A DNA stretch of 64,000 nucleotides from Malurus cyaneus samueli (GCA_009741485.1 CM019217.1:46555814-46619813), one strand, 5' to 3'. Shown: positions 11,307 through 26,523, counted from the stretch's first letter. The notes: a model not told the origin generated them from the sequence alone. Program-made: numbers and translations.

Positions 11307-14300
11307 TTAAATAATATTTCTTTTTGTTTTTTTAAACACTTGTTTTGCACTTCTTTTAACTTCAGACGGTTTGAGAAAAATCCAATTAATAAAATAGTAT
11401 ACATTCCTTTTACAAAGGGTTCTGTGTGCCAGACTATTTGTTTTTGAGTATAACTGAGTGCAGCAAGATGCAAGATGGGTGCACAAGATGGGTGTTCTCC
11501 TTAGGACCATCTCCAGAAGAAACTTTATATACAATGTTCATTTCTCACCAGAGGAAAATAATGACTTACAAATTGATCAACATCTCTGCTTGTAGACAAC
11601 AATACTGAAATCTTTTAGGAGAAAATACAAATAATAGAAATCTGTATGTCTTCAAGCCACTCTCTGATTTATTAACGAAAGCAATGACTTCTCAGCACAT
11701 AATTTAAAAATCACTTTCACACTCCATGGCCTCCTAGCATTTTCATTGCATGGTATTTTGCATTAAAAAACTAAAAACCACATTAACCTGTAATAAACTC
11801 TGACATCTTCAAATATGCTAATTAGAAGGTTTTTTTAATGAAAACAAAAAAAGCAACCAAACAAGAACCCAACCAAAATCCAAACAACGAACAACTTTGG
11901 AAAGTGAAACGTGGTATGATTATGTGATCTGACCTTGCATAGTCTGGGTTTGATTGTATCTGCAAAAACTTCTATTATCAGTAGACAATTCAACAAACAC
12001 TTCATGGAGCCATTAAACATTTCTGCCAAGGCATTTATTTGACAGCTTTCAGTGAGCTCACTAGAAGTGTTCTGCCCTTCCCCCACAGTAAAAAAGAAAA
12101 GAAATTGTAGTAATAGGATATTGCAAGAAATCTTGAAAAATGAGGGTAAATTCTTAGAGAAATAAATACAGTGGAGAGTTCAGTTGTCATGGAACTAAAT
12201 ATCTCCCATTTCCAACCATCTAATCAGAAGGATAAAAATGTAGAAAATACTTACAAAAATTATATGGTTAAGTAACTTAAATTTATATGTCAGGCACCAT
12301 AAAATAGACTATGAATATAAAAGTTGTTTGTGGGTTATACCCTGTATGAATGAAGAAGGATGTGAGATGGCTCCAGAAGCTCTCCTTCTCGTCCACCACA
12401 AATCCTTTACCACTTATATACCTTTCCATGTAAGAACTACAGGCTCTTTGCTTTGGAGAAAGAGGGGGACATAAAGAGTGTCCTCACTAAAACCCTTCAG
12501 GGAAGCTGCAATGAAGACACAGGAAGTGTCACAATAGCTTGAAACACTTTGTGCACACCAATGCAGAGATTTTTCTTGGAGATAAATGCTGCCTGTGCCC
12601 TTGTAGCTGTGCAAACAAATGCTACAACACAGAGCATGAGATAAATGACTCCTACATACTATTCTCAGAAAACAATAAAAAGGCAAATGAGAGTACCCTC
12701 TGTTTAGAAAAGATGTTAATAACAGGAAAATAAAGGTGAAGAAGAGAAGGGGGATGGGGAGAGTAGGAGGAAACAGCAATATCCTCCTGATCATCAAGAT
12801 GTATCTGCTAACAAAGTCAAACATTCCTGAAATTCAATATGTGATTTCTATGCTGTGCACCAGTTTTTGACGGCTGTCTCCCTATTTGTCAATCCAGATT
12901 CTTCTGCTTCATTATTTGTGCCTATCTCACTACTATTTCTCTCATCATTAGTATATCTGATGGATTTTGGGCAGTTTGAAGTTATTCTCCCAAGGTGCTT
13001 ACATAGCTGAGTTGATTTCCAGGAGTCCTGAACATCCATATGTTTTCATGGAAGCTAATTTTCTGACCTCTCCAAAATTTTAATTAACCAAGTAATTACT
13101 TGTGATTGCTCCCTTCAAAAAGCAGGAATGGACATTTTATAATGTCTGTTCTGTACTGTGCCTGTGCCACTGAGTCCGTGCCCTTTGACAGTTGTCACCT
13201 CCACACATAAATGCTTAATAAAGAAATAATAACTACTGTAAATTGATGAATAAATTTTAATACATTTTAATGCAAATATAGATATATGTGTGTCACAGAG
13301 ATATTGACTGCTAATATCAAGTTATTCCATAGTATAGAAGCTAAGTATGTACAAACTATATGATATGCAGGAAGAAGAAAATTAGATTAGGCTTTGTACA
13401 ATCTCTAGAATCCTTTTATTATGTTATTAAACTCTCTTCTATAAATCCCCTTATTGATCGGATGGAGATACAAATTTGGGATACGCATTTTGCACAGGAC
13501 ATCCCACTTGGGGCACTCTTAAAATCAGAGTGGTACTGATGTGACCCAGTGTCCACCAGCCACCTGCACAGTACAGAAAGCACCACACCATGAGCCACTG
13601 AGAATGGGGCAATGAGTATTTCCAGCTGGAATTATTTCCCTTCAAAAATAGTTTAAATATTGGTATGGACTGTGCTGCAATGAATGGACCAGAGTGGGAA
13701 CCAATCACTGAAAACACCACACCATCGCTGCCAACATTTTGCAAGTGAGTCACGTACCTGGCATCCAAGAGAGGCTTGTGGTGACAATGGCAGTGTGACC
13801 TCAGGGACTAAGCCCCTCTCTGCCTGGAGGGCTATAAAATGTATTTCTCTCTGCAGCCTTTTGAGGTGAGTAGAGTAGGCTACTCACTATTCAGAAGCTG
13901 GCTATTTTACAGCTTTCTGAGTGACCCTGCCCCTGTGTATTGTAGAAGGAAAGCCTATGCATTGCACTCAGGTAAAGCTAACTTGTGCCTTTGCTTACGT
14001 CTCTTTCTGCACTTAGCTCCAAGTGAGGGACTTCACTCTGTAATCATAAGCTTTGCTCTCTGAGAATCTAACACCAATTCTGCTTCCAGTGAAGGAAAAT
14101 AGAAGTTCGATTTGCATCCCTTACTTTACATCCTCCCCTACCACCTGATTTCTGTTGAGACATTACTGAAGTGGTCTGGCATACATAAAAGACAAATGTT
14201 TTATAGTGAGTCAACCATGTAGCTCATTAAAACAATTGGGTTAGAAGACATTGAACTAATGTATAATCCATGAATTTTTAAGCTACCTTGATCCTTTCTC

Positions 14301-17300
14301 CTCCACATAATTGCAAAACAGCACAGTTTGCTGGCACAAAATGCAGGGGAGATTGTACCTTAACATTTCAATACGTTGATTAATGCTGCTATAAAGATAC
14401 ACTAAGAAACTGCAGAATCATTTTGCCTCCAGTTTTTTGCTAACTTAGCACATCAACAAACCAATACTTGTAGACAAAGACATGCTATTTTGTGATGAAA
14501 TGTTCTTAGACATTGTCTGCTAAATCCCTATAATTAGCATGGCCCCTGGTGAATGTCACTGAGTATTTGATGAAACAGGGCATGAACTCTGCAGCAACAC
14601 CCAGGGGGGTCGGCAATGCTATCCAGAATGACTCTTGGAATTTTTAACTACTAGATAGGTTCTCCTTATCAAGGAAACTCAGGGGAGAAAGGCATTTGTC
14701 CGGTCTAATGACCCCTGTTAGCAGATTTATGCCACCTCCCTCTATACAAACTGCCTTCTCTTTCCTCCTCCTTGATACTTAATTTGAGAGTAACTATACT
14801 AAGAGATAAAGTTATAAAGGATATAATAAAGGATATTAGAGGGGACATAGAATGAATATGTTAAAGAAAGAAACCACCCAATTATTTCTTCCACCCTGCT
14901 TATGCCATTGTTCTTACTTTTTAAAAGACCACAGGAACAAGAAGTTTTTCGGGTAACAGAAATAAAAGTTTGCATGAATGCACAGGTAATTTCAAGGGTC
15001 CCAATAGAAAAAATAATTATTATTAAAAGACATCCTGCCTACTTTCTTTCACTATTGTCAAGAACAGTTTTTCTTAATTGTAGAGATGTACCTACAAAAC
15101 TACAGTGCTTTCCTCTTGTGGAAACAGTTTTCAGAATGGTAAATATTCTACAAAGTGGAAAACTTTTCCTCATAGTTTTTAGTTATCTGCTGTTTGCTAA
15201 AATTTACCTGAGACTAAAAACTGAGTCAAAAAATATTCTACAAAACAGGCTCAGTAGTTGTAATCCAAAGCAGGGCTCTAAAGCCTCCGATGAACGCTCT
15301 AGCAGGCAGTCTTAAAATCAGACTTTCTCAACAGCTAAGAGAAACTCCAATGCTGACCCAAGAAAACTCTCTTGATAAAATTTCCATTTTGCCTGGCACA
15401 TTTATCTTAACTTTTTTCCCCCATCATTCTGCATTTTGTGGCCTTAAGGATTTAATGGTAGCATTAATCTTGCTTCAGAAAACATTATGCATCTTCTGTA
15501 TTTCAAGTGCTGATAATTCTTAGATGAAGAATTATCTCAGAATGCTCTGTAGTTACACAAAAACAAATTTCAGAGAATTGTAATATTAATGGCATTTTTC
15601 CCTGAAAAAAACCCCACAAACCTAAATAAAAATCCATGACAGATTCTTGCAAATAGGTACAATTTTTGAAAATTCATCTCTTTCATACTCCAAGGAATTG
15701 TGGGTGGATTGAATAAGAAATCCAATTTGTCCTTTTCCTAATTTTATGTCCTAAAGAGTGCATGATATCAAAATGATGGAATGAGCTGTAGCTCAGGTTA
15801 GGGGGCAAGGGAGAGGCTGTCTATTGTATTAAGGACTAACTCCTTGATTAAATGTAGACTCAAAACAAATAACCTCTGTGCGTGTGTTAACTAGCCTAAT
15901 TAATCTTCATGTTAGATTAACTTGATAAAATGTTGACCTAATTTGGGATTAAAAGATTACAAGTAACATTTTCAGCTGAAAGCTGTAACATGCCTCATGT
16001 CAACACAGTAATGACAGAATTAACCCTGCAAGCCCTCTCAAACCTGTGCACTGGATGCCACTGCTTAAGTAGAGTTTGACCTATAAATGCAGGAAGACTG
16101 CTATATGTATAAAAAACCTAACACCAAAACACCAATCTCTCTCAGTATCTCACAGGCCTATATACTGAGAAATATCACAAGACTAAGCGAAGATATCATC
16201 CATGCACTCTTACAACTTGCAGACTTCTATAAACGAAATATATACTGTGTGTTTATGTTTAGATGCAGGAATTGGAAGGAAGCACATTGAATTCAGTATC
16301 AGGGAGAAGATAATAAAGATTAAAATGCTTGGGAAATTGGGAGATTTAACACTTAGGTGCAGGAAAATTCAAAATCAGTAAAGAAGTGTCACTTGTAGCC
16401 TAGAGGAGCCTTGAAGCGCAAATTTGTTTGTGAACAATGGAGAGCTCTTTCCTGTAATATTTTGATATAATATTTCAAGATTGTATTCTAAAATGCTTTT
16501 TTTTCTGAGCTGAGTCAGAAAAAACTGTGACCTTTTGAAAAATATTTTAGTGATCCCTTTTTTTCAAAGACTAGTGAAAGGAGAGAGAGGAACGAGAGAG
16601 ACAAGAACTCTCTAATTTCTATAATAAGTGATTCTTTTCACTCATGCAGTTTTTGTCTCTTTACAATGTCACATCTGCTCTCTTCATAGATAAAACTGTA
16701 CTATCTCTCATGTACCACCTTGGAAAGCAACGAGGTCTCAAAAGATGAGCTCTTTTCAGGTCACATCACCCCTGAACTAGGGCTCAGAACCTGTGCTGGC
16801 ATCAAATACACCCAAAATACTCCTTTCCACTTCCTCTACAGCTCTCAGCATTAATTCTGAAACTACACAACTATGAGGTGGCTTTTGAGAGAATGACTCT
16901 GGCTTTTGCTTCGGAAGTCAGATTAAAAGTAAGTTTAAAAGAAACGCAGCACAAGGCTGTAGTGTAACATGCTGAAAACTCATCTCTCAGTAGGCCATGG
17001 AACACAATAACAAGGAGAGACAAGAGGGGACACTTTGCACTGCTTCATGTCTGCTTTGTACAGCTCCTGTCTGCTCATGTAGGCTCCTCTCTTCACCACA
17101 GCCCTGCAAATTCATCAGCTCTTGCTGCAGTGCTGCAAGTGCAACTAGCTGTAAAAGGCAACATCCCTAATAACAACAACACAGAAAAAAAATGCATCCA
17201 GAGAGCGGTCCTTGAAATACCAGCACAGAGCCTGCATAGCAAAACAAACCAGAATACTTGATCATCCTCTTTATGATATGCCAATAGAGATAAAAAGAGC

Positions 17301-18012
17301 CTTTGCATGCAACCGGTACTACCACAGAATAGGACTGCAGTTGTAGCTCTGAAATAGATCCTTGCGCCTAAGAATTGCCTAAAGGGACATCCCAGTAGTC
17401 AATAGTCTGAGTTACAGACAATGTGAACTGAGTGCTGGGAGATGTCTTTCTCTTAACGTGGTTTGGAACCAACAATGAATTTAAACTTCACAAAGTCAAA
17501 GATGAACATTGCAGCCTAAAATGCAATATACAATTAGTCAACTAAAGAAAAACTGGTGTTTTCCTTAATCCTTGCATCACTACTTGTTAAAGCAGAGCTA
17601 ACAATATTGAGATCATATTTTTCATTAGCTTGGAAGGTTTATTTTTAGTATGCATACCTAAAAAATAATTCATGCAGACTTTTATTCCCCTAGAACAGGA
17701 AGATACGTGCAATAGTTTTATGGATCTATTTCCATTAAAATTGGTTAATTTTAATGGCTTCTTGATAATTTATTATTTCAGTTACTTCTACGTGTTATTG
17801 TTTAACTTTTCCTGTATGAAAAGGAAACTGGATATTAAAGCTTTCCTAAAGCTGCTATTACTAAGGTCATGAAGAGGAGCATTCTGAAGTTTTTTATTGT
17901 GCTCTGTCACTTCCCATAAATTCACGACAAAGAAGAAATGACTAAACCAAGTCTGGTCAGACAATATGAGTCAAAGTGCACAGGCTAAAAAGCTGAGTGA
18001 TAGAATTAACAT

Positions 18013-18051
18013 TTCTCTTGTATTTGCATTGTATTTCTCTTGTTTGCATTC
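18013..18051. repeat. imperfect tandem duplication, ~20-bp unit
   Basis: The segment 'tttctcttgtatttgcatt' is followed by 'gta' and then a near-copy, 'tttctcttgtttgcattc'. The second copy is about two bases shorter. It looks like local replication slippage in non-coding DNA. Confidence 0.7.
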
Positions 18052-19550
18052 CCATGGAATGATGATTTGCAGCCACAGCAAAATCTAATGTGATTCCCAT
18101 CAGTTCTGAGAAGTTTTATGCAAGCCTGGAATAGACCAGTGTTCAGAAAGGACAAACTGTACCAACATGCAGCTCCTGCTGGCCATCACTTAGGTAGTAT
18201 CCTTTACTGATTAATTTAAAATATACTGCAAAATGCTGTGCTAGTGGAACTGTCTTTTCTCAGAAAACTTCTACCAAAGTCTTGACTATCATTCACCTTT
18301 AGATGTTGCTTTACGTTACTGTGAGCACCTGCTTATGAAATTCCTTACAGAAGTTAGACTGCATATATCCCTACATATTTTGGCAGTTTTCTTTGATCTT
18401 TGGCCCACATTAATGTTTACATATGATGAGTTTTCACTTTACTTCAGCAGTGAATAAAAGCACCTCTTGACAAGTACAGATTATGGAGATGTTTGCAAGC
18501 TTTTTTTGAAATATGCAGCATGACAAATGTCACTAGTTCAAATACTTCAGAACATGAATATGGATATTGTGAGTGTCTGCAGAAAAAGAATAATAAACAA
18601 GTGAATTATCTTGTTTCATAGCTTTATAGAGCTTTTGTATATAAACAAAGTAGACAATATACATGATTTTAAAATTAGAGCTAGCAGTACTTAGTGGCAA
18701 AGGATGTAAGAAATTCAAATTTGTCATTGTGGACAACGGGATAAAAAGCAAACCATTTACAATTTTTTTTTTTGCCTTTTAAATCTATTCTTTGCTACTC
18801 TATAACCCTCCCCCAGACACTTTTATCTATAATGTGAAGCAAACTAAACTGCACTGTCATCTCCACCTTAATATTTGATCATTTCAAAACAGTTAAGAAG
18901 CATTTGTAGAAGCCTTCTTGATGAACAGTCATAGCTAGAACAAAGATTTATAATGCCCTAAAACTTTCATCTGGATTAAAAGTTTAGAGATGGAAAATCA
19001 ATACGACAACTTTTGAAAGGTTTGATTAGTTATAAGTGCTGGCAAGAATGCAAATTAAAATAATTTAATTTTATGCAGGAAAAAAGCCCAAAGCGTATTT
19101 TTCAATCTCTAAAACTTCTATGAAACACTATTTCAAGGACAAAGAGCAGCCCAGAGAGATTACATGGATTCTACAAGACTTTTTTCTGTTCTAAATAAAA
19201 TGTAGCAACAACAGTCCTTCCAGGACCAAATCTAGCCACGCTGAGGCAGACAAGCAATGAAGTGCATGCTTAATCTTAAAAAGAATATTTAATGGGTTGA
19301 AATTTGACATCAATATAGCCCCAATTAATCCAGCCTGAATTCTACTCTGTGCAGTTGTTTCCTATTAAGGAAGCAGTTCTAAAGATCTAGAGAGTCAGCC
19401 AACAGCATATAGGAGGTGGAAGGACTCAGGATGAGTTTGCATAAACATTTTACTCTGTAGGAGGTATTTTTATTCAGACTCCCAGCTGGCCAACTAATAC
19501 TTCGAAAGCGTTAAATGGAAGATAAATACCCTGAGATTATTTTGCAGATA

Positions 19551-19577
19551 GGCTGATGTACACAGGCTGATGTACAC
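19551..19577. repeat. tandem duplication of a 14-bp unit
   Basis: GGCTGATGTACACA at 19551-19564 is directly followed by GGCTGATGTACAC at 19565-19577. The identity over 13 bases suggests a recent slippage event. Confidence 0.85.
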
Positions 19578-22500
19578 TGACTTAGGTAACATATAATATT
19601 AAAACAGTGATACTGTATTACATCATCCACCCACTATTTTACACTGAGGGGATAAGACTGCAGCATGGGAGCCAATGTATAGAAGTTTCTTCTTTCCGAT
19701 TCCTTCAGCTGAGAGGTAGTCTCCAGAAATTTTCTAGAAAGGGTTTATTATGAACCTGAAAACATTCCTCTATTTTTCCCCTATTAAACAAGGACACTAC
19801 CAACCAACTGGAAATTATAATTTAACTTGCACAAAACAGCGATTGTATTCATTTTAATCAGAACAACTTCCTAAGAAGACTACACTTCATAATTTAATAG
19901 AGATACTGTGATATCATGTATGCAGATTACCTCACTGCAGCAAGGGAAAATACAACAATACTTTTAGCCAAAGCTGAGATAACAAAAAGAAAATACTACA
20001 GTCTTAAGCAAAAGTCAGCTACAGCAGTTCCTCATACAGGTTTTCTATCGACTTTTCAAGAATTGAGTAAATGAAACAGCTAATAAAACTGCTTTCATAT
20101 ATAGAACCCATTTTAGGGAAATATAATGGATCTGGAAACATTGCATCAAAATCTTTCTTCTATGACAAATTAGGAGACAGAAACCTCATATACATTTCAT
20201 ATATTCATTGAAAATTAACCCAACTCAATTCAAATTTGATATACTGAATAGCTACAAAATCTGCATGCAGATACAAATAGACCAAGGTAAATTCACAGAC
20301 CATTCTTCCTAAACAAAATGCATTGATACTACATTTGGATAATCCATCAGCAGAAAAAAATCATATGAATAAAAATTATTTTGCTGTACTATTACTATTC
20401 TAGTAATAATACATTCATGAAATTGGTTTACTCTGCTAACACCTCAGTAAGAGCATAATCCAAACAGTTGTAACTGATAAACCAATTATTTTTGTATTAA
20501 GGATGTCATAAAATGCTTTTGGTATTTAAGTAAAAATAAAGACACTGTACAAAACCCTGAACAAATCTGTGCACTTGACTAACAAAGACTAAATCTCTAC
20601 TACTTTTCTGCAGTCTTTCCCTGACTCTTAAGTGCTTATTTGCTAGCTTTCATTCTGAGTTTTCTTTTTTCATTACAAAAGAGGAATTGCAGAAGAATCC
20701 CACCCCCATCCCCCCTCCAAGTAATTACTGAAAATCAAATCAGAACAAACTTAATTGACAAGAACTATTCTATTGCCAAAGAACCATTTTTTTCACAAAT
20801 TAAGTGACATTTGCAAGGAGAAACACTACTTTAATGAAAAATGATGGAATTCTTCCTAGTGGGAAAAAAACCCAGTTGGGTTTTGTTGTTTTATAGTTGG
20901 GTCAGTTTTAAAAATGTTTTTCCCCTCTTCTAAGCTATTAGGTACTTAAAATACTTGAGCAGTAAAAGAATGGAATAACTAGATGAAGAAAAAGGAGGAA
21001 TCTATTGTGTTAGTAATACTGGTAATCCAATTGTTTTAATAGGGAGAAATGGAATGACGCTTCCAATATTTTGAGGTAAATTATGATCACACTACGGAAA
21101 TGTTGGCATAGGAAAAGTATGTAAATTGTATTCAAATTTATCCTTTAGGACAAAAAGACAGAGAAAAAACAGGACCTCTTCCCCCACCTCCAATATGCCA
21201 CTTTAAGCAATTCCAAGTGCTATGATTTCTAGATAATTTTCTCTTTGGTTTGTACTATACTATTGCAATTTTATATTTATTGTGCCATCTGTCACAAGAA
21301 AGAACAGATATAGAACAGTGGCAAAATCATGTTAAAAAGACTGTCTTGGGATAACAAAGAGAAAAGTTAATGGACATGGATTTACAAATTATTAATGATT
21401 TTTCTTGTCATTTCCTGAAAAATGAAAGCTATGCACGCTGTCTCTTTCCCCAAACAGATTGCATTTTATTCCTCTGCAGTTTGTCCGTCAGGCTTCACTC
21501 TGACAACATAATCCAAAACTAATCCAGAGCATTCAGTTTTCCTTGTTGGCTCTCATGCACACTGCTTAGACAAATCCTGCTACCTGTCAGCCCTCCTGTG
21601 TGTGCCAAAAAGGCTGCCAGGTTAACCCCTGGGGAAGCTGAGAGACCTGCTGACTTAACCCCTGCTTCCCTTCAAATAATCCACTGTAAATACATAGGAC
21701 GTTAACAGGCTAACTGTTCTAATCAGGGCTGGATCCCTTAAAATCTGCTTCATACACAACCCTTAAGAACTAGGGATCTAAGCATCACTGCTGGAAGAGG
21801 AAAGGATTGCTTCCAATAATACGAGCACTAAATAAGCAGATGGATAGAACACACTGAAAGGTTTTAATCCCCTAAAGGAGTTTGAGAAAATATACACATC
21901 ACTTCAATTGCCCACCTCATTGCTTATAAATTTTCCCTAATTGTCAGAACAAGATCAGAAATAATTTAGTACAAGCCTAATTTAGTTACTTCTCAGCTTC
22001 ACGACCGTAAACTTTACACCCATTGCTTTTGCCCATTTTCAGAAATATCAGCTTCATAAAAACTAGCTTTTTGTTGTGGAGATCCACGCTGAACGTAATA
22101 TAAGTCACTAGCTAAAAGAGATTTTCATAAATAGCATACTTTACAAATAATGATATTTTAAATTACTTTACTTTCTAAAGACACAGAATTATTTCCCAGA
22201 CGCACTTAAAAAAATAATTTCTAATGCTTTAAGCCTGAAATAGAGAAAAATCTGAGTTACAAATCTTTTCAAGATACTCACTCTGTACTCAAAAACCCAA
22301 ATAAACCAACGCCTTCTCCTCATTGGAATTCAAGGCACATCACTCTATCTGCTGCTGCAGCATCAACAATCCACAGCAGAAAATAACTTGCGTAAGCACG
22401 GCGTACCGAGGAACACTTAAAAGCCACACTAAGCTCAGCCACATGAGAAATGTAATAAAACATCGCACAGCTCATTTAATGTTTGGAAGGCATGATGTCC

Positions 22501-25500
22501 AGGTTAATATCTGAAGTGGGGGAAGGTAGAGTAAGCCATGGGGAGGGCTTCTGAACTCTGCCACAAACAACTGGGAAGGTCCATTGTGCCTTCTGATAAG
22601 AACATTTATTTTACCTCAATTAAATTTCAGGCGTTCTCTTGAGAGGAAGAAAGGAAAATTGTTCTTCCCTCCTACGCACTTATACACATTCACATTCATA
22701 CTTTACATATACATGCAAAGCACACATCTTGGTCTCTGCAGTCCTGGAAAATGTTTAAATGGTTTTATTCATTCTTAGAAGTGTTATGCTTGTGGCAGCC
22801 AATAAATAGATCTTATAAATGCTACAAATTCCAGAGATGTTTAAAATACTCTTGCTGCTTTTAAATGCAGAGAAAAAAAGTTAGAAAATCCAAGTCTTCC
22901 TAGATGTGTCATTCATTCTAATGCTTTTCCTACTTTTTATATACAGAAGTGTTAAATCTTATGAAACATTTAAATTTTCTCTCATTGCAACTTTTAGATC
23001 CCCCCAAACCCATACCTAAGCAACATATAAACAAATATTTGGCAAAAAATTAGGTACTTTTGAAATAAATTTCTCTGAAAAAATAACTCAAGCAAATGTT
23101 TTTTCACTATCTATGCTTTCCCCCTCTCAGCTCTTCTCAAAACAACAGTTATTTTGTTGACAGAAAAGTTCATTAAGGTCTCAGGCAGCAGTTTGTCTTT
23201 GGGGAGTTGACAACCTTTTGTCAGGGAGAAGGCAGTAGTTTAAAAGCTATGTCTTATCTCTCCATCAGATAATTTTGCTCAAAATAAGAACTTTAAATTT
23301 TCTTCTCTCTAAAAGAATTTTTCCATATATTTATTCATTAATAGTCAAAATATAGTTATAAAAGTGAAATTGTGAATGTGTTTTGGAAAATCAGCCTTGA
23401 TACAGCAATCCTTTTTATTTTTGTTTTGATAAAACCCTGACTCCACAAGTAGATAATGAAACATCAGTTTTTCTACGACCAAGATTTTTCTCATTGTCCA
23501 GAAGACATGAATCCTTCTGGGCAATTAATTGATACACAACAGAGTTATGCATATAACAGCATGTGCTTGTGCTTAGTATGTTTACACAAATTACAGGTAA
23601 AATACTGATGCAAAATGAATTTGACATAGTTCCATAACAAATTTCAGTGTTATATCCATAGGATATCCTGTAAAATATTGTTTCATCCTAAAAATAATTT
23701 AAATTTAATTAACTGGCATTTTGCAAATGTTCTTAGGCTCCATTAAATGCCCACAGCATCAGAATTTTTAGAGTACAGCAGTCAGCTACTTTGTTAGTCA
23801 AAATACAATGCCACAGGACTTACGGAGCTGCCACTCAAGCGTTTCTTCATGATTGCCAAATAGCATTCAGTCTTCAGAGACACTGAGCAAATGTGTTTAA
23901 AAAGAACCATACCTCAGCCACCTAGAAAATGCCTGCTTTTAAGCTGAAACACCTCTTTGCTTTTGTACTTGCAGTTTTGAATTAGGTTCATAGAGTTTTA
24001 CAATGTTTGTAAAAGGCCTGTTAGAAAGCTACTAAGTTTATGCTACGAAGAAGTTCATTAGGCACAACTTAAAGGTCTGCCATTACACTCAGAAATGGAA
24101 TTTTAGCATGTTTGATGATCCAAATATACACGGTCCAGTGGTCAACATTAGAACTGTTTAAAATGCAGTGACTAATCTGTAACTTATCAATATATTACAA
24201 ACCAACGTTGACAATGCCAGGTTCTTTGTTGATAATTTTTCCTTATATAACACCAGCTGGAAGATGTTTCCCTATTATTGATCATGCCACTTATCAGCTA
24301 TACACAACATATTTCTTTCTACTTGGTACAAAATCTAAACAGTGTGGACTTGGTTTCATTAACCTTTTGATATTGGGCAAAAGGGGGAGTAAGACAGGGA
24401 GAGGAGAAACACTAAAAGTAATTTCATTGTTATTTAGATTTTCATTTTGGTCAAGACATCTGAAGGGGAAAAGGGCCAAACTTCATAGGATTGAAACAGC
24501 ACTTAGAGCCTGGTCTGAAATCTATGGAAGTAAGATTTAATTTTCACTGTTTCAAGTACCAAGCAAAAGGTAAGTTTCAAAAAAATGAAATAAACAACAC
24601 CCCTATCTTAGAGTGGTTTCCCTAGAAGTAGAGCTCTGTGAGGAGTTGGCAGCAAAATATGTAGAAAGCAGACAGAATGTGTCTTGTAGTGCAAAAATCA
24701 AAACAGAAATTCTGCATCATACCTTAGTATAGGTTTTCAGAAAATGGGAACTAACACTTTAGAATACTTAAAAAGATCTACAAAAAATCAGTCTTTAGTA
24801 TATATTCAGATTTAGACCCCAGAATACTTTTAATATAATTCATCAAGTGCAGAGTCAGACTGAAATTTAAATTTAAGTGTACTTGTCAGATGAATCTGGT
24901 AGGATATATAGCATATATAAATATGTATACATCAGCATGTATATCATTATAACTGATAAGAAAAGGAAGTTAAGGTTACAGTGTCAAGGATAATATTAAA
25001 ACTTTTCTGCTCAAGCTTTTTACCTAGGAGACAACTCATAATAGTCTACATTTTTTGGTATTCCTCATCTCCTGCTTAGCCACACCCCATTCCCAGTAAC
25101 TTGAGCTCTTCATCCCAGCATGAACCAGTGCTCAAACATCTTTTTTTTTCCTGAAATTTCTATTGATTTTGCAAGAGGAAAATCCAGTGATTTATATGAA
25201 GCATTTTTCTGTGCGGAGAATCCGTTCGGCAGAAAAGTCATAGTTTTGATATAAAGGAAAATTAACACAACTGACTTGTAAAATTTAATCTAAAGCCTGA
25301 AGTATTTCTACGGCCAGTGCCATCACAGTGTGTACAGAGCTGTAATTCAGCTGCCTTATGTCCCTACATCCTTTTTATGTGGAGATAACTTCTACATCAG
25401 CCAATAATATCCATGATGCAGCTTCTCAAAGTAAACTGAGGCAGCCACACAAGAGGAAAAGTGCCTCCCAAAAGCTCTGCATGTGGCAGTGGTCCAGCAG

Positions 25501-26523
25501 GGATGTTGACTCCTGCTGGACACTCACTGCACTGAACTGGTTTGGATATACTTGGCCCCATCACAACCACACTGTGCCATCCCACACTAACACAGACCTT
25601 GTGCCTCCTCTCCACAGCAGCCTCACGACCAGCTTGAAGAACAAGAGACAGGGAGGGTTTTGTTCTAGCAAACTCCCAATGCTTTCACCCGTGTCTCATC
25701 AGAGATATTGTAGGAATAGTTACAGATTTCTCAGTTACTATGTCAAGATAGATCAACTAGTTAATGTGGGAAAAACACAGAAACATTCTCCTTGTTCCCT
25801 TTTCTTTTATTAGTTCATATCTGCTTAGGATTTAAGAATCATCAGAGCCTTCTCCTTCTGGTACAATGCAGTGTAATCCAGAACATGAGTACAAAAATGT
25901 GGGGAACTACTCCAAAACCAAATCATCTTCCAGACCATCGATAGCTAACCTCATTGTTATTTACCCCAAGGCCTCTTGCCTTCTCCACTATAAACTTTTT
26001 GATTGCTACCTCAATTTTTTCTGACTGTGGAACAAGGTATAATCACATATGTTTGAAGATCAGGCTTAAGGACAGGTAAATAAACTTCTGCCATCAAACA
26101 TTCATTGTTTTGTTCTCTAATCTAGTTAGTAATCCAACTTTTTCCATTAACATGATTTACATAAATAATATATTCAGAGCAAATTAGCGTCCTAGTCAGA
26201 GGTTGCTAATACTTTTATTAAGTCCCCCAATACATATACTAACCTTTTTTTAAAACATATTTTGATGAAGTTTTCAATGACTGGAGTGAAAGGCGATGAC
26301 ATCAAGTAATACATCACATGAAATACAAAAATGGCACTTAATAAGCAAATAAGGATTATTATTAATTAATATTTTATGTATATCCAAGCCCTTTTTTTTT
26401 GTTTGTTCTGTTGTGCTACTTTGAAATAATATCATAGATCTATACATGTTCTTGGAAATGTGACTTTCTACATTTTTCAAGCTGGTTAATTCTAATTACT
26501 TAGATGCCAATAACAAATACTTT

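Larger units (their letters stand above)
9659..26523. other. long non-coding AT-rich tract, no gene or repeat family recognised
   Basis: Nearly 17 kb with no recognised exon, RNA gene, CR1, SINE or LTR. ORFs up to about 150 codons (for example at 14902-15315 + and 25358-25813 +) have no recognisable domain and no homopolymer-free coding character. Small local structures include a TA run at 11290-11306, GA-rich sequence near 16576-16605, imperfect tandem duplications at 18013-18051 and 19551-19577, a TTAACCCCTG direct repeat at 21622-21664, and AT-rich simple sequence near 24897-24945. Such a long stretch free of recognised repeats is ordinary for repeat-poor bird genomes. Confidence 0.6.

Noticed and set aside
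12414..12824. 136-codon minus-strand ORF with a hydrophobic N-terminal part
   Set aside because: The hydrophobic run comes from purine-rich plus-strand sequence (GA-rich near 12736-12770), which reads as Phe/Leu/Pro on the minus strand. It looks like a composition artefact.
14902..15315. 137-codon plus-strand ORF
   Set aside because: AT-rich, with no recognised motif. It overlaps another unrelated ORF at its end, so there is no basis for a gene call.
25358..25813. Longest ORF of the plus strand (151 codons)
   Set aside because: No domain, signal or family recognised. The composition is irregular, there is a shadow ORF on the other strand, and no supporting splice or promoter context was seen. 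A chance ORF is more likely.
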